Shown here piece after piece: positions 11,169 through 21,100 of a DNA stretch of 64,000 nucleotides. The position numbers were made by a program, and so were the translations under genes. The stretch's first letter is position 1, and each line of letters opens with the position of its first letter. The notes beneath the pieces were generated by a model that saw nothing but the letters and a program-made list of their open reading frames with translations, ran no database searches and was not told where the DNA came from. This DNA comes from Plasmopara viticola (lineage: Eukaryota; Oomycota; Peronosporomycetes; Peronosporales; Peronosporaceae): positions 372,001-436,000 of the forward strand of contig MBPM02000005.1 of assembly GCA_001695595.3 (NCBI GenBank), in the 5' to 3' direction.

Positions 11169-12875
11169 TTATTGGTGGCCCGCGGGCAAGACGCGCGTGG
11201 CGACTTGACGGTGCACGCGCATCCACCGCACGGCGTGCAATTGCGTACGCAGTTTGTCTTCGGGCAAGACGTGCAGCAGGAAATCCACGAGGTACGTCGC
11301 GCCTTCGAGGGTGAAGGCGAGTTCGAGGTAGCGCAGGAACGTGTGGGCCGACGTTCGTCGTTTGCCAAACTCGCGCGCTTGGCGCTGAAAGAGCGCAAAG
11401 AGGTTTGGATTGTGGTGGCAGTCGTCCCACACGGCGTTGAGGATGGCGGGATTGAGCGCGTCGGCCACGTCGTCGTCAAAGGACCAGAGGGTCCCCTTGG
11501 CAAGCGTCGTTTCAATGGCCACGAGGAAGTGCCGATCCATTTCGTCGGTACCTTGCCACATGGCCCGTCGCTCGTGGGCCGAAAAAAGAGGTACAGTACC
11601 CGATGTGCGGTCCGCTAGGAGATAGAATCCATGCACGCTCTGGAGCGTTGGCAGCGTGTACCCGAGCGTGAGACTGCTGCGATTTCCGCGCCGAAGGGCC
11701 GGGAGAGTTGCGAGGGGGCGAATCTCTGTCTCGGACCCCGCGTGATCGTTCGTGACTAAGCGAATGGAGAGATTTAACATGGTCGCTAGCAACGCGAGCT
11801 CCATGGCCCCGACCCGCACGTGCCGTCGGGCTTTAAAGTCATGCAAACGGCGTTGGACATCCACTGTCGTCGTGTTAAACTCGTGGGCAAGGATATGGGC
11901 ATGCAACAAGCCGTAATTGGCCAAAGTCTGATGCATGACGTCGACGCTATTTGATAGTTGCAAGTGCTGCGTCGCAACGGATGCGTGGAGTGTGGCCTCG
12001 GGTCGGCCAAACTCCGTCATGGCATCGTACAGTCGTTTATCCAGGTCGTTCCATTGCTGCAAGTGGTACAAGACGCAATATAACGCCGTATACGTCGTGC
12101 CTTCCAACGGCACGTATACCGGCTTCCAGCCACGAAAGTGCAACATGCGCACGAAGTTTGGGTACACGACGGAAAAAGGAGCCACGCGGCACGCACAGTG
12201 GTACTTGACGCACAAGACAACATTGCGCAGCTTGTCGTCGAGCAGATTGGCCTCGAGCTCGTCGAGCTGGACGTCCTTAACCACGTGCGCGTGGCCACGT
12301 CGGTTCTCCTCGTCGATATCAAGGGGCGGGCGTACCAAACTGTCGGCCCTGCCTGCCCCTTCGTCCTTTTTATACTCTAACGACAAGACCCAATTGCGAA
12401 ACGAATGTTGCACTTTGGCAACAGTGGCCGACCCAATGGCGGCCTCAAAGTTGCAGAAATAGCGCAACATTAGCGGGGCCCGCGGGTCCAAGAACCGCGT
12501 GAGTCGCAAGTCGGGTCTCTCGACCACGCGCTCGAGGTACCGATTGAGCTCTGCACAGCGTTTGGTCAAGAAAGAAGCATGGCGATGACAATGGAGCCAG
12601 GTGCGGCGGCGATGGCGTGGGAGTGGGGCCACGACCGTCATTTCGTGTGGCAACGCACGGCGCAACTGGGTGTCGAGGCCTTGGAAATCTTGAAACGTTC
12701 GAAAGAGTTGCCACGACGCTTGCAACGGGGTGGTACCGTGTGCCACGGTGCAAAACACCAGGCGCGTCGCAAGGCAAAACTCGGGCTGGGCCATCAACGA
12801 GCGATCGAATTGAAACCCCGCGACGTGGACATGGACTTGTAAGATCGTCGTGATCATGTGGACGGCCACACCCAT
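11169..12875 (-). CDS. PX-domain protein with an OTU-like region lacking the catalytic Cys
   Basis: An open frame of 568 residues from the ATG at 12875. Residues ~8-140 read as a phosphoinositide-binding PX domain: an ILQVHVHVAGF strand, a central LFRTFQDFQGL helix, a Pro-rich loop with PLPRHRRRTWLHC, and an LNRYLERVV helix ending near a FLDP motif. Residues ~250-375 resemble an OTU fold: a GWKPVYVPLEGTTYTAL start where OTU peptidases have Asp-Gly-Asn-Cys, then a helical stretch and a VGAMELALLATMLNLSIRLV block like the OTU Glu-Leu helix and strand. The catalytic Cys position is Thr, so peptidase activity is unlikely. Membrane recruitment through PX is inferred. A following frame in another phase (about 11160-11022) may hold an extra C-terminal exon, so the end at 11169 is uncertain. 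Confidence 0.7.
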   Translation of the reverse strand: MGVAVHMITTILQVHVHVAGFQFDRSLMAQPEFCLATRLVFCTVAHGTTPLQASWQLFRTFQDFQGLDTQLRRALPHEMTVVAPLPRHRRRTWLHCHRHASFLTKRCAELNRYLERVVERPDLRLTRFLDPRAPLMLRYFCNFEAAIGSATVAKVQHSFRNWVLSLEYKKDEGAGRADSLVRPPLDIDEENRRGHAHVVKDVQLDELEANLLDDKLRNVVLCVKYHCACRVAPFSVVYPNFVRMLHFRGWKPVYVPLEGTTYTALYCVLYHLQQWNDLDKRLYDAMTEFGRPEATLHASVATQHLQLSNSVDVMHQTLANYGLLHAHILAHEFNTTTVDVQRRLHDFKARRHVRVGAMELALLATMLNLSIRLVTNDHAGSETEIRPLATLPALRRGNRSSLTLGYTLPTLQSVHGFYLLADRTSGTVPLFSAHERRAMWQGTDEMDRHFLVAIETTLAKGTLWSFDDDVADALNPAILNAVWDDCHHNPNLFALFQRQAREFGKRRTSAHTFLRYLELAFTLEGATYLVDFLLHVLPEDKLRTQLHAVRWMRVHRQVATRVLPAGHQ

Positions 12876-13034
12876 TGGCACCGGCGACGTTCGTGCACTG
12901 CACTTGGCAAATTCGTGACTTGTAGCGAGCGAAGTGGCTTCTTTCGCTGGGTCGAATTGGGTTTAAGAGGGTATTAGGTTTTACGGATCACTTGGCATAG
13001 AAAAGCGGCTCTTCTGCCATGTCTCTGCCGTCCC

Positions 13035-13217
13035 ATGCAGTCTGTCAAGTCACGATCCCAAGATCTCGTGCGGACAGGAACGCAGCAACATATGTGCACT
13101 CGCGGTGGAAAAAGCGCGGCACAGCTGTTGTCCTTTGTAGTCGACGAAGAAAAAGGATCGAACGGTCTCTTGGAAGCGATTTTTGCATTCTTCTATACAT
13201 GTTTTTTTCAAAATTGA
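13035..13217 (+). CDS. Small hypothetical protein upstream of Psf2
   Basis: A 60-residue frame between the divergent PX gene and Psf2. It has a basic N-terminus and a hydrophobic, Phe-rich C-terminus (near LLEAIFAFFYTCFF). No family was recognised. The 402-base gap also serves as the divergent promoter of its neighbours, so this frame may be chance or a leader ORF. Confidence 0.22.
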   Translation: MQSVKSRSQDLVRTGTQQHMCTRGGKSAAQLLSFVVDEEKGSNGLLEAIFAFFYTCFFQN

Positions 13218-13277
13218 TTGTAAAAAAAGGTTGTCAGCGTGGCAAATAATTTGGGTACACCAAGTTGTGGCGCAGAG

Positions 13278-14397
13278 ATGCCAAAACTATCGGCAAGCGA
13301 GTTGGAGTTCCTGGTGCGTGTACGATTACCTTATTGAATGAGCTCTTTGTCATCAGCTTGGGTTGCATATGCGCCTTTGCATCAGGCGGAACAGGAGCTG
13401 ATTGTCATTATCCCGCACTTCCACCTCCGCGACAACAATGGCATGCTTCATTTTATTTGTGTACGGGACCCATATTTGCGCCTCTAATAAAATAAAATTA
13501 GCACTGACAAAATTGGTGCTTTGTAGGGAAACTTTGGGCCTTTTCAGCCAGGGATTCTCATGCACGTCCCCCTGTGGCTCGCCATTATGCTCAAGCAGCT
13601 TCACAAGTGTCGGATCTTAGCACCCTCGTGGCTTTCAGTTGGTTCGAACACGCAACTTTCAAATGGGTACTTCAAGAGGGTACTAAAATACCCATTTTCC
13701 TATCACCTGCTCTAGATTATTTAACAGCGCAATTAGCGCGGGAAAAGACCAGTGAAGTGTTTGAAGATTTGCCGTTTCACTATCTGGAAATAGCGTCTCT
13801 GCTTTTGAAAAAGTATCTGCAATAAAGTGAAGATGTCCGACGATACGTGCTCACTCGTATCCATTGTACCTTTTTAGTGCACGTGAAGATCTCGACCAAA
13901 GTGAACACTTGCGGTCGTTAGTGGAAGATTTGCAGAATGTACGCCAAGACAAAATCCGCAACGGTCTTGCAAAAATTGCCAACGACGTGCAAAATGGTGG
14001 CACAGCGCTGGCCATTCAAATGAACAATGTGGCCGCTCTTGAAATCAGTGCCGTGCGCGAGTTTATGCTGGGAGTACGTGATGTAGTTGATCCACGTTTA
14101 CTCTGTTGATAATCTCGCTTTTTGTTTACGTGCTAGTCGTTGGATCAATTTTACCAATTGGCACAATTGACCGCGGGAGCGGGTACGGTGTTGTTTTGAT
14201 TTTGACAAAAGTTGGTCATGTCTCAATCGCGCGTTTGTGCAGGTGATTCCCAGTCGCAGTCTCAAGAACCCGCGGTGCTATCGTCAGGTATGCGCGTATA
14301 CTCTACGATACCGTCACTCTGGGCTAATCACATCGTCATGGATGACATAGCGGACGAACCTGCAGCCCGTCGATTACTTCGACGGCATCGAGGGTAA
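13278..14397 (+). CDS. PSF2: DNA replication GINS complex subunit Psf2
   Basis: Short exons 13278-13313, 13386-13460, 13527-13641, 13716-13812, 13878-14073, 14137-14182, 14243-14287 and a last one ending at 14397 join in phase into about 218 residues, the usual Psf2 size. Family motifs are clear: ELEFLAEQELIVIIPHF, GNFGPFQPG, VPLWLAIMLKQLHKCRILAP, WLSVDYL, LPFHYLEIASLLL and SLVEDLQNVRQDKI. GINS joins Cdc45 and MCM2-7 in the replicative CMG helicase in the nucleus. Seven introns in about 1.1 kb make it the most intron-dense gene of the window. The last exon may be spliced at 14288-14350 or read through; both keep the same frame and the TAA at 14395-14397. Confidence 0.92.
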
Positions 14398-14820
14398 AGG
14401 CGGAACCCGATTGGTGTGGTAGACACGGAATGATTCTTGTTGAAGGGTTTTCCATGACAGGTATTATAACAAGCGCAGTGGCAAGAAAAGTCAGAAAGTA
14501 ATGCAGTCAGGAGATGAACATTCAGTGGGAGATGATGAGGTTTTGGTTCACAAGCAGGTTGTCACGGTCACGTCATTGATTCGCTCTTGGCTCGAGTACA
14601 AGAGCATAATGGTACAATGTTCTACATTTGCTAATATATTCCAAATGAACGCAAGCTGTACTTTAATGCCTGTATTTAACCTCAGCAGTCATTTTCTCTT
14701 AAAGTTGCGGCAACTACGCTCTTTCACTTGCTTCCGAACACTAGCAACTTCAAGTATATGTACGCTGATTTCTCTGCGTACATAAACTGTACGTACAATA
14801 CGATGGGGGATCACCATCTA
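14338..14820 (+). CDS. Hypothetical exons downstream of Psf2
   Basis: Segments 14338-14393, 14461-14611 and 14689-~14786 can be spliced in phase (GT-AG introns). They give a basic start (YYNKRSGKKSQK), a VVTVTSLIRSWLEYKSIM helix and a hydrophobic FSLKVAATTLFHLLPNTS stretch. They may be a separate small gene starting at 14338 or an alternative 3' end of the Psf2 transcript, since 14338-14393 overlaps the last Psf2 exon in the same frame. No family was recognised and the true end is unknown. Confidence 0.25.
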
Positions 14821-14824
14821 CCTC

Positions 14825-15127
14825 TTAACCCTGCGTCTTGCCTCGCCCTTTTCTCTTTTGCATCGTCTGTTCTTCCTTTGACGCGACACTTTTTGTCTCT
14901 AGCATTGCAACTGCCGCAAAATCACGTTGTGTCTCTTGCTGCAATTGCGAAAATGGAGTCGGGACCACGACGGGATTCACCATCACGACTTCCGGATGCT
15001 TGAGCTGAAGCGCCTCTGCATCGGCACGGTCTCGCTCTCGTTTGTCTTCTTCTGCTGCTGCCACACAACACACACCGCATAGCACGGCACATGCTAAACA
15101 TCCACACACATCCTCGGCTTCACTCAT
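14825..15127 (-). CDS. Small Cys-rich, probably lipid-anchored protein
   Basis: A 100-residue frame from the ATG at 15127; an in-frame ATG at 15184 would add 19 residues. The N-terminus carries a dense Cys cluster in a hydrophobic stretch (residues ~8-24, CGCLACAVLCGVCCV), followed by a charged, probably helical region and a Lys/Arg-rich end. Such clusters are common S-acylation sites or short membrane anchors, so membrane association is likely but inferred. It is convergent with the Psf2 side. Function unknown. Confidence 0.5.
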   Translation of the reverse strand: MSEAEDVCGCLACAVLCGVCCVAAAEEDKRERDRADAEALQLKHPEVVMVNPVVVPTPFSQLQQETQRDFAAVAMLETKSVASKEEQTMQKRKGRGKTQG

Positions 15128-15204
15128 TTGCGGCAAAGGAGCAGCTCGGCGATGCGTGATGATCAGCAGATTCAAGAATGCCACTCCATCGGTCCCTCGA
15201 CACT

Positions 15205-15438
15205 ATGGTCGTACTCTTTCCAATGACGACGGGCTCTCACTCGCACGATAGTGTAGAGTCGGAAGATCGAAACGGTCTTTTCGATGGTGGTCCCGCAAGT
15301 TCAAACGCCTCGAAAACCGCTTCTGTACGCACACAGGAAGAAGACTCTTGCGACGCCTGTTCAAGATCCGTACTTAAGGCGAACCAATTATTCGCACTTC
15401 AGACAAGAGTACCCATTTCCATTGGCTACGCCACATGA
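15205..15438 (+). CDS. Weak ORF before the RRM-CCCH gene
   Basis: A 78-residue Ser/Asp-rich frame that ends 13 bases before the ATG of the RRM-CCCH gene. It has a CDAC motif but no recognisable domain. It could be an upstream ORF in that gene's leader or chance. Confidence 0.18.
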   Translation: MVVLFPMTTGSHSHDSVESEDRNGLFDGGPASSNASKTASVRTQEEDSCDACSRSVLKANQLFALQTRVPISIGYAT

Positions 15439-15450
15439 CCCATTTGCAAG

Positions 15451-16878
15451 ATGATGACGGACGGCGATCTGTGGCGCGACCGCAACAAAGTCTTTGTGGC
15501 AGGCTTGCCACTGCACGTGGACGACGATGGGTTGTACGACAAATTCAAATCTTTTGGGGACATGCATCAGTCCAAAGTCGTGTACGACCCCAAAACTGGA
15601 CGCTCGCGTGGGTTTGGGTTCGTGACGTTTCGTGACTATACCCACGCGCTCGATGCCGTCGATCAAATGAACCAGACAAAATGGGACACGCGTACTTTAA
15701 ACGTCCGCTTTTTGCAGCCCAAAACGACGACCGGGGGACCCATTTTCACCCCCTCAAAAGTCATTCGAGACCGGCCCGACGGGTGCACGACCGTCTACGT
15801 GGGAAATCTGGCCTACGATATCACGGACCAAGTGTTGCATAAAGTCTTTGACAAATGTGGCACCATTCGTGCCATTCGATTTGCAGAACACATCCAGACG
15901 CACGAGTTTCGCGGCTTTGGCTACGTGCAATTCCACGACGAAAGCGCGTGTGAAGCCGCGCTTCAATTGAATGGGATGGTCGTGATGGGACGCCCAATGG
16001 TACTCGATTATGGGACGCGGGACGAAGGGTACACGCAAGCCCGGGCCCAGTTGCAACAAAAATTGAAAAAAGGCCTTTGCCACAAATTTCAAACCAATAG
16101 TTGCACGCGTGGAGAAGCGTGTAAATTTGCACACGTCTTGCAAGATCAAGATGCGGAAGCAATGGTACCAGTCGTTGAACGACCGGTCGAGGAAGGGACT
16201 CGAGTGGCGGAAGGACCTCGAGACGTGGAAGCGCAGGCACCCGTTTGTATAAATTTTCAAAAGGGAAAGTGTAAACGTGGCAACACTTGCAAATTTCAAC
16301 ATTTGCATGGCCATGGCAAAGTTGAAAACAATGTCAAAGACGAACACGATGTACCAGTGTGCCAGAACTACCAAAAAGGCAAGTGCAAACGTGGTGAAGC
16401 GTGTCGTTTTCGTCATCTTGCCGCACTTTTCGAGCAAAAAGACGCAGGGCCTCCTGTGCGTGTTGCAATGCCCGTTGCTGCTGTTGCTAAAGTGGCCGTT
16501 TGCCGTAATTTTCAAACAAACAGTTGCCTGCGTGGTACGTCGTGCCGATTTGCACACACAGAAGGGGTACAAGTGGCCGAGGCAGCAGTCGAGGAAGTCA
16601 GCCAGTACCAAAAGCGGTTCCAGAGCGTGTGCTACAATTGGCAGCGCACAACATCGTGCCAGCGTGGTGACAAGTGTCCCTTTCAACATGATGAGGCGTT
16701 GACGGTGCAAGATGAAGATGTGGATGGTGAAAAGAAGCTCAAAAAAGTGAAAAAAGACAAGAAACGACGGAATTTGGATAAGTGTGAAAGTGATGACTAC
16801 GACGTGGACAAGAAACCCAAGAAACGCAAAAAGGACAAGAAGGAACGAAAACACAAGCAGTGCACTGAGGAGGACTAG
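15451..16878 (+). CDS. RNA-binding protein with two RRMs and five CCCH fingers
   Basis: An uninterrupted 475-residue frame. RRM1 lies at ~13-92 (RNP2 VFVAGL, RNP1 RGFGFVTF) and RRM2 at ~113-195 (RNP2 VYVGNL, RNP1 RGFGYVQF). Five CCCH fingers follow with a repeated start (K/V-C-x-NFQ or NYQ) and a CKRG- or CxRG-type middle, separated by short acidic linkers. The C-terminus is a Lys-rich, KKxKKxKK-type tail that may be a nuclear or nucleolar signal. The layout suggests binding of structured or multi-site RNA, but no specific orthologue is assigned. Start chosen at the first of two adjacent ATGs. Convergent with the kinase gene, 247 bases between stops. Confidence 0.9.
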   Translation: MMTDGDLWRDRNKVFVAGLPLHVDDDGLYDKFKSFGDMHQSKVVYDPKTGRSRGFGFVTFRDYTHALDAVDQMNQTKWDTRTLNVRFLQPKTTTGGPIFTPSKVIRDRPDGCTTVYVGNLAYDITDQVLHKVFDKCGTIRAIRFAEHIQTHEFRGFGYVQFHDESACEAALQLNGMVVMGRPMVLDYGTRDEGYTQARAQLQQKLKKGLCHKFQTNSCTRGEACKFAHVLQDQDAEAMVPVVERPVEEGTRVAEGPRDVEAQAPVCINFQKGKCKRGNTCKFQHLHGHGKVENNVKDEHDVPVCQNYQKGKCKRGEACRFRHLAALFEQKDAGPPVRVAMPVAAVAKVAVCRNFQTNSCLRGTSCRFAHTEGVQVAEAAVEEVSQYQKRFQSVCYNWQRTTSCQRGDKCPFQHDEALTVQDEDVDGEKKLKKVKKDKKRRNLDKCESDDYDVDKKPKKRKKDKKERKHKQCTEED

Positions 16879-17125
16879 AGTGTACGATCTTGACGGCTCT
16901 CAATGGCTAGACTAGATAAAACTTTGTACGCAATAGAAGAGTACCGATGGTACCATTATGATGGCACCCATTGTTCCTACTGAAATCTAAAGATCAATCG
17001 TTCGGTCATGTCTACAAGGGCGTAATGTATTCATTTATCCACAGCAAACAACTGCTCTTCTATACGTGTCAAGGTTTCATCTACCATTCTACAAAATTGC
17101 AATTTACAGGTACATGTACCATCCA

Positions 17126-18175
17126 TCATTGGACCTGGTACACCGCGCTCCCACTCGTGATCCACTCGTGCTGGAGCACTTCCGCGGCACTAATGCGTTT
17201 GTCCGGGTCCACCGTCAACATTTGGCGAATGAGGTCCCGTGCACAGTCAGAGAGACGCGCCCATCCGGCGGCTTGACCGTCAAACTCGCCGGTTAAAATC
17301 CGTTCTTGCAGCTCGTTGTCCGGCGCATCGTTGGTTGGATCGAACGGGTGTGTACCACACAAGACAATGAACAAGACGACGCCCAGGGCCCAGACATCCA
17401 TGGCACAGCCAGCGTGTTGGCGTTGCATCACCTCTGGCGATGCATACGCTATCGTACACACGTCCATTTTGTGCCCACCGTCGTGGGTCAGTCGAAAGGA
17501 TTGGCCAAAGTCAATCAATTTCAAATCCGTGTCGTCGTTTCCCGAAAGTAAAATATTCTCGGGCTTGACATCGGCGTGTACCACTTGTCGCGAGTGAAGG
17601 TACTCCAACGTCATGGCCAGTTTGCGTACCAATGCCTTGGCACGTTCTTCGTCAAACACGCCGTGTTGTACCAGCTCGTCGTACAATTCGCCTCCCTGTA
17701 CCAATTCCGTGACCAAGACATAATCCTCCGTGGTCTCGAACGCTTCGTGGAGAGCCACGACATTGTGGGTGCCCCCGACTTGGTCCAAGATGCCCACCTC
17801 TTGCAGAAACTTTGCTCGTGGCGTCAGCTGCTTTGGCATTCGTTTGATCGCCACACGCGCCTTCGAGCCACGGTGGCGCCCCACGTGTACCAGTCCAAAG
17901 CCCCCTTCTCCAATCACGCCCTCGAGCACGTACTTTTGATGCACTGGACTACGTGGCAAACGCCACGATTGCATGCGGTCTAGCGCACGTGATTGCTTGC
18001 GAGTCGCCGTCCTGCTGGGTGGCACGACGAGCGCACGACCGGCATCGCGGGCCATTCCTCGGTGCGCATCTTGACGCGCCGAGTGCTGCAATGAAATGGT
18101 GTAGGCTGCCGCAGCACACAGCGTCGCAGCACCGGCCATACGACGCGGGACGAGCAAGCGCGGGTTGAACGGCAT
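17126..18175 (-). CDS. CAMK-like protein kinase with an N-terminal hydrophobic segment
   Basis: A 349-residue single exon from the ATG at 18175. Residues ~13-28 are a short Ala-rich hydrophobic stretch after Arg-Arg, possibly a membrane anchor or targeting signal. The kinase domain spans ~82-342. It has the glycine loop GEGGFGLVHVG (88-98), VAIKR with the Lys near 111, HADVKPENILL at 200-210, DFGQSF at 222-227 and SPE at 246-248 where APE is usual. The residue before the catalytic Asp is Ala rather than Arg, so it is a non-RD kinase and may not need activation-loop phosphorylation (family knowledge). Ser/Thr specificity follows from DVKPEN. Substrate unknown. Confidence 0.9.
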   Translation of the reverse strand: MPFNPRLLVPRRMAGAATLCAAAAYTISLQHSARQDAHRGMARDAGRALVVPPSRTATRKQSRALDRMQSWRLPRSPVHQKYVLEGVIGEGGFGLVHVGRHRGSKARVAIKRMPKQLTPRAKFLQEVGILDQVGGTHNVVALHEAFETTEDYVLVTELVQGGELYDELVQHGVFDEERAKALVRKLAMTLEYLHSRQVVHADVKPENILLSGNDDTDLKLIDFGQSFRLTHDGGHKMDVCTIAYASPEVMQRQHAGCAMDVWALGVVLFIVLCGTHPFDPTNDAPDNELQERILTGEFDGQAAGWARLSDCARDLIRQMLTVDPDKRISAAEVLQHEWITSGSAVYQVQ

Positions 18176-21100
18176 GGACGCGAAGAGGTACACTGCCGAA
18201 TGGACGGTACCACCGCTGTTTGTTTTTTTTTTGGAAAAAGCCCGAGCCCTACATGCGTCCAGCCTGACGGACTGAAGTGAGGGGCTTTGAAAGGCGAGGA
18301 CGAGGTGTACCAGCCAAAATAGCCACGCTTTCGCATAGTACTCGACGCTATGGTACCATGGATTGTGGTCTTGTGCCTGCTAGTTTAGGAGATGGTTCTG
18401 ATTTACTTAAGCATAAAATTAGGTAATGGCTATCGAATTGAACTGACTACTTGATGACAAAGGAGTTCAGATAAATCCTCTTTTGGAATTAGAGGCGTAT
18501 CAGAATGTTCTTGATTTCTATAGAGCCCATCCCTGGCCATAAAAGTCAAGAACAAAGTGACTCATGCTACTAATTCCATAGAAATTGAAGCGAAAGTAAC
18601 GGCAGCATGACTCTTGTATTATATGTGCTCGACGATGGTGGTGACATATCGATGGCATTGAGCAAATCGTTGTTGTGCCAACTCCATGGTCAAGGTGCGA
18701 CGAGGATACACACCACCTTGCACTGAGTAGGCATACCGGAGCATGTAAGTTTTTCGGTGAACGACCATTTATTCTACTTGATCTTAGAGGATCGAGGTGT
18801 GTGATAGATTTCTTATTAGTAATAAATCAATTTAGTGGCGCCTATGTGCGCGTATTTCCGCTGTATTTGACCGGGAACTCTAAGATTCGAGACTCGGACA
18901 AGAAGTTGCCGGTGCGAGGCCACATCGGCTCTCGAAGGTGTGTCTAAGAGCGGGATCAGGATGATTCGCCAAATTTACGATACGCTGCTTTACGGCCACC
19001 TGGGTTAGGAGAAAACATATGGCTCGGTAAGCACTTACTCAAATCATACTAGCGGGTTTGCGCACACGATTGCACATGCAAAGAATGCCAGCGAATACAG
19101 CCCTCGCCGAGTGCAGCTGCATCATTTGCAAGCGTTCAGGTGCTTGTGTGCTGTTGGCAGTTGATGTTCTAAGAAATGTTGATTTGGAAATTTTGTAATG
19201 AACCCGCTATGACCAGGAAAAGGCGGAGTACCTTTATTCTCATCATAGAGATGGTTATCTATTTCGAGTCAGCAATCTACTGTCGCAGAAAACCTGAGTA
19301 GAAATTCAGTCAAGCACCATATTGTTGACGTCCAAAGCATCCGATTCTATAGCTGACGGCCATGTGATAGGGTGAGCAAACCCACGTATTGTTTCTGATA
19401 AGTGACCTCTATTTATGATCCGCAGTAGCATTTCACTGTCTAGCATCATACAATCTTACGGTCGTTTTAATATTCAGGCACACACAGAATAGTCAACTGT
19501 TGTCGGACTGCCGTCCTGCAATCTTTGGCTTGCAATATTATGCTCTTGTGACCACTGCTGCCGCAGCGCTCGATAGGCAATCTTATGTAATTTCGTCGTT
19601 CTCAGCAGTTTCAAAGAGGCAGACTTCTATAGATTTAGTTCAAAGAGTCTACTACCAATGGGGCTGAAAACCTCTAATACTTCACAAACCGAGGACGACC
19701 TTTTCACTTCACAAGATACCGTTTCGACTCCAGAATCGCCGTCGCGAGAGAAAGCTATTTACGTGATAAGGAGAAAGAGAACGATACACTAACGTCAGTT
19801 TGACTTCTCTCGCAATCGACATTTAACGGACCAAACTTATCTATCAGCAGACCGTACGCCGGCGATCTCAACGGTCTTCGTAAAGAAATGCACTGGATGT
19901 CGAAATTTTGCAATTTTATGCACTGTCTGGCCAGGTCTCGATTTTCAAGCACATAATTGCTTTGCTTCCCAAGCAGTGGATCGACTGGCATATTTTATAA
20001 ACAGAGGTTTGAGGTGTTTCAGGTTCAAATGATAAGACAGTTCAGCTGATAGGGTACCTATCCGTAGGAATGCGTGGGCATGACCCGGCTTTAACGTACT
20101 CGCACTCACCTTGCCACATGGAAGTCTTCGATTTGTAATGAAGAAGAGTAACGCTGGGCTTCAACATTTAAGTGAAGTATGACGTATTGTCTTGATGAGC
20201 TTTGACATCATTGGTGAACCATTCTATACCCTCGGATGTTTTCAAACAGGTTTCCAGTATGTTTTTATGCGCCGGTCATCTGAGACGGATTTCTCCGATA
20301 CCATTAGCATCAAGTCGACATGCGTTCTTTTGCTTGACGAAATCGCTGGTCTTCAAGAGACGCCTTCATGTCGACACGGTCGTATATTGGTGCCCAGCAA
20401 AGAGCTGTGCTCATCAGAGACCTTGTTGAGCGAAGTATGACGCATCAAAAGAAAGGCACCACGATCAACTTCGACTATATCATGTTCTTCCGATAAAATA
20501 ATGGCGAACCCTTCTCAGTGACCTAACGTCTATGTTCAAATACGCGTCCATACTGTCTTCTTAGAGGTGGCCACGCCATCATGCGGTAATTGATGTCTTA
20601 CATGATCACTACTCTGCTGGCTGCGCATCACGTGCTATAGCTAAGCCTCGTTCATGTTGTATTGATTTTAAGCCAGCCGCTATCCTTACGACCGAGCGTA
20701 AAGATTTCCCCGGTCCTTGCTGGAAGATGTGATGTAGCTTTACAGAGCCACCCGCCGCCAGTTGTTATTTCTCATTAATAGAAATATTTTTGATGAGGTT
20801 TAAAATATGTCGATCGGCAATCTTGCTGATCGAGCTGGAGAGTATGGAGGTACATGTGGGGCAATCTTGTAGATCGAGATAGGACGTATGGAAGTACATG
20901 TGGCACGTGCGAACTTTGTGGGCTGGTTAAACCCTGCTGAATGCGGCCGCACAAACCGCAAGCTTGTCGATGCCAACAGTCTACTAACAGTACATGATTT
21001 GTGCTCGAGATGCCAAAGGCATCATCAAAGAGCACCGATACTGTGGTCAATAACCGGCTGTGTGGGCAGACTAGCTCACCTGACGGCTGTACCGAACGTA

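Noticed and set aside
15754..16854. A 366-residue minus-strand frame opposite the RRM-CCCH gene
   Set aside because: Its Phe/His/Leu-rich product mirrors the Lys/Cys codons of the true gene. The plus strand has RNP motifs and five CCCH fingers.
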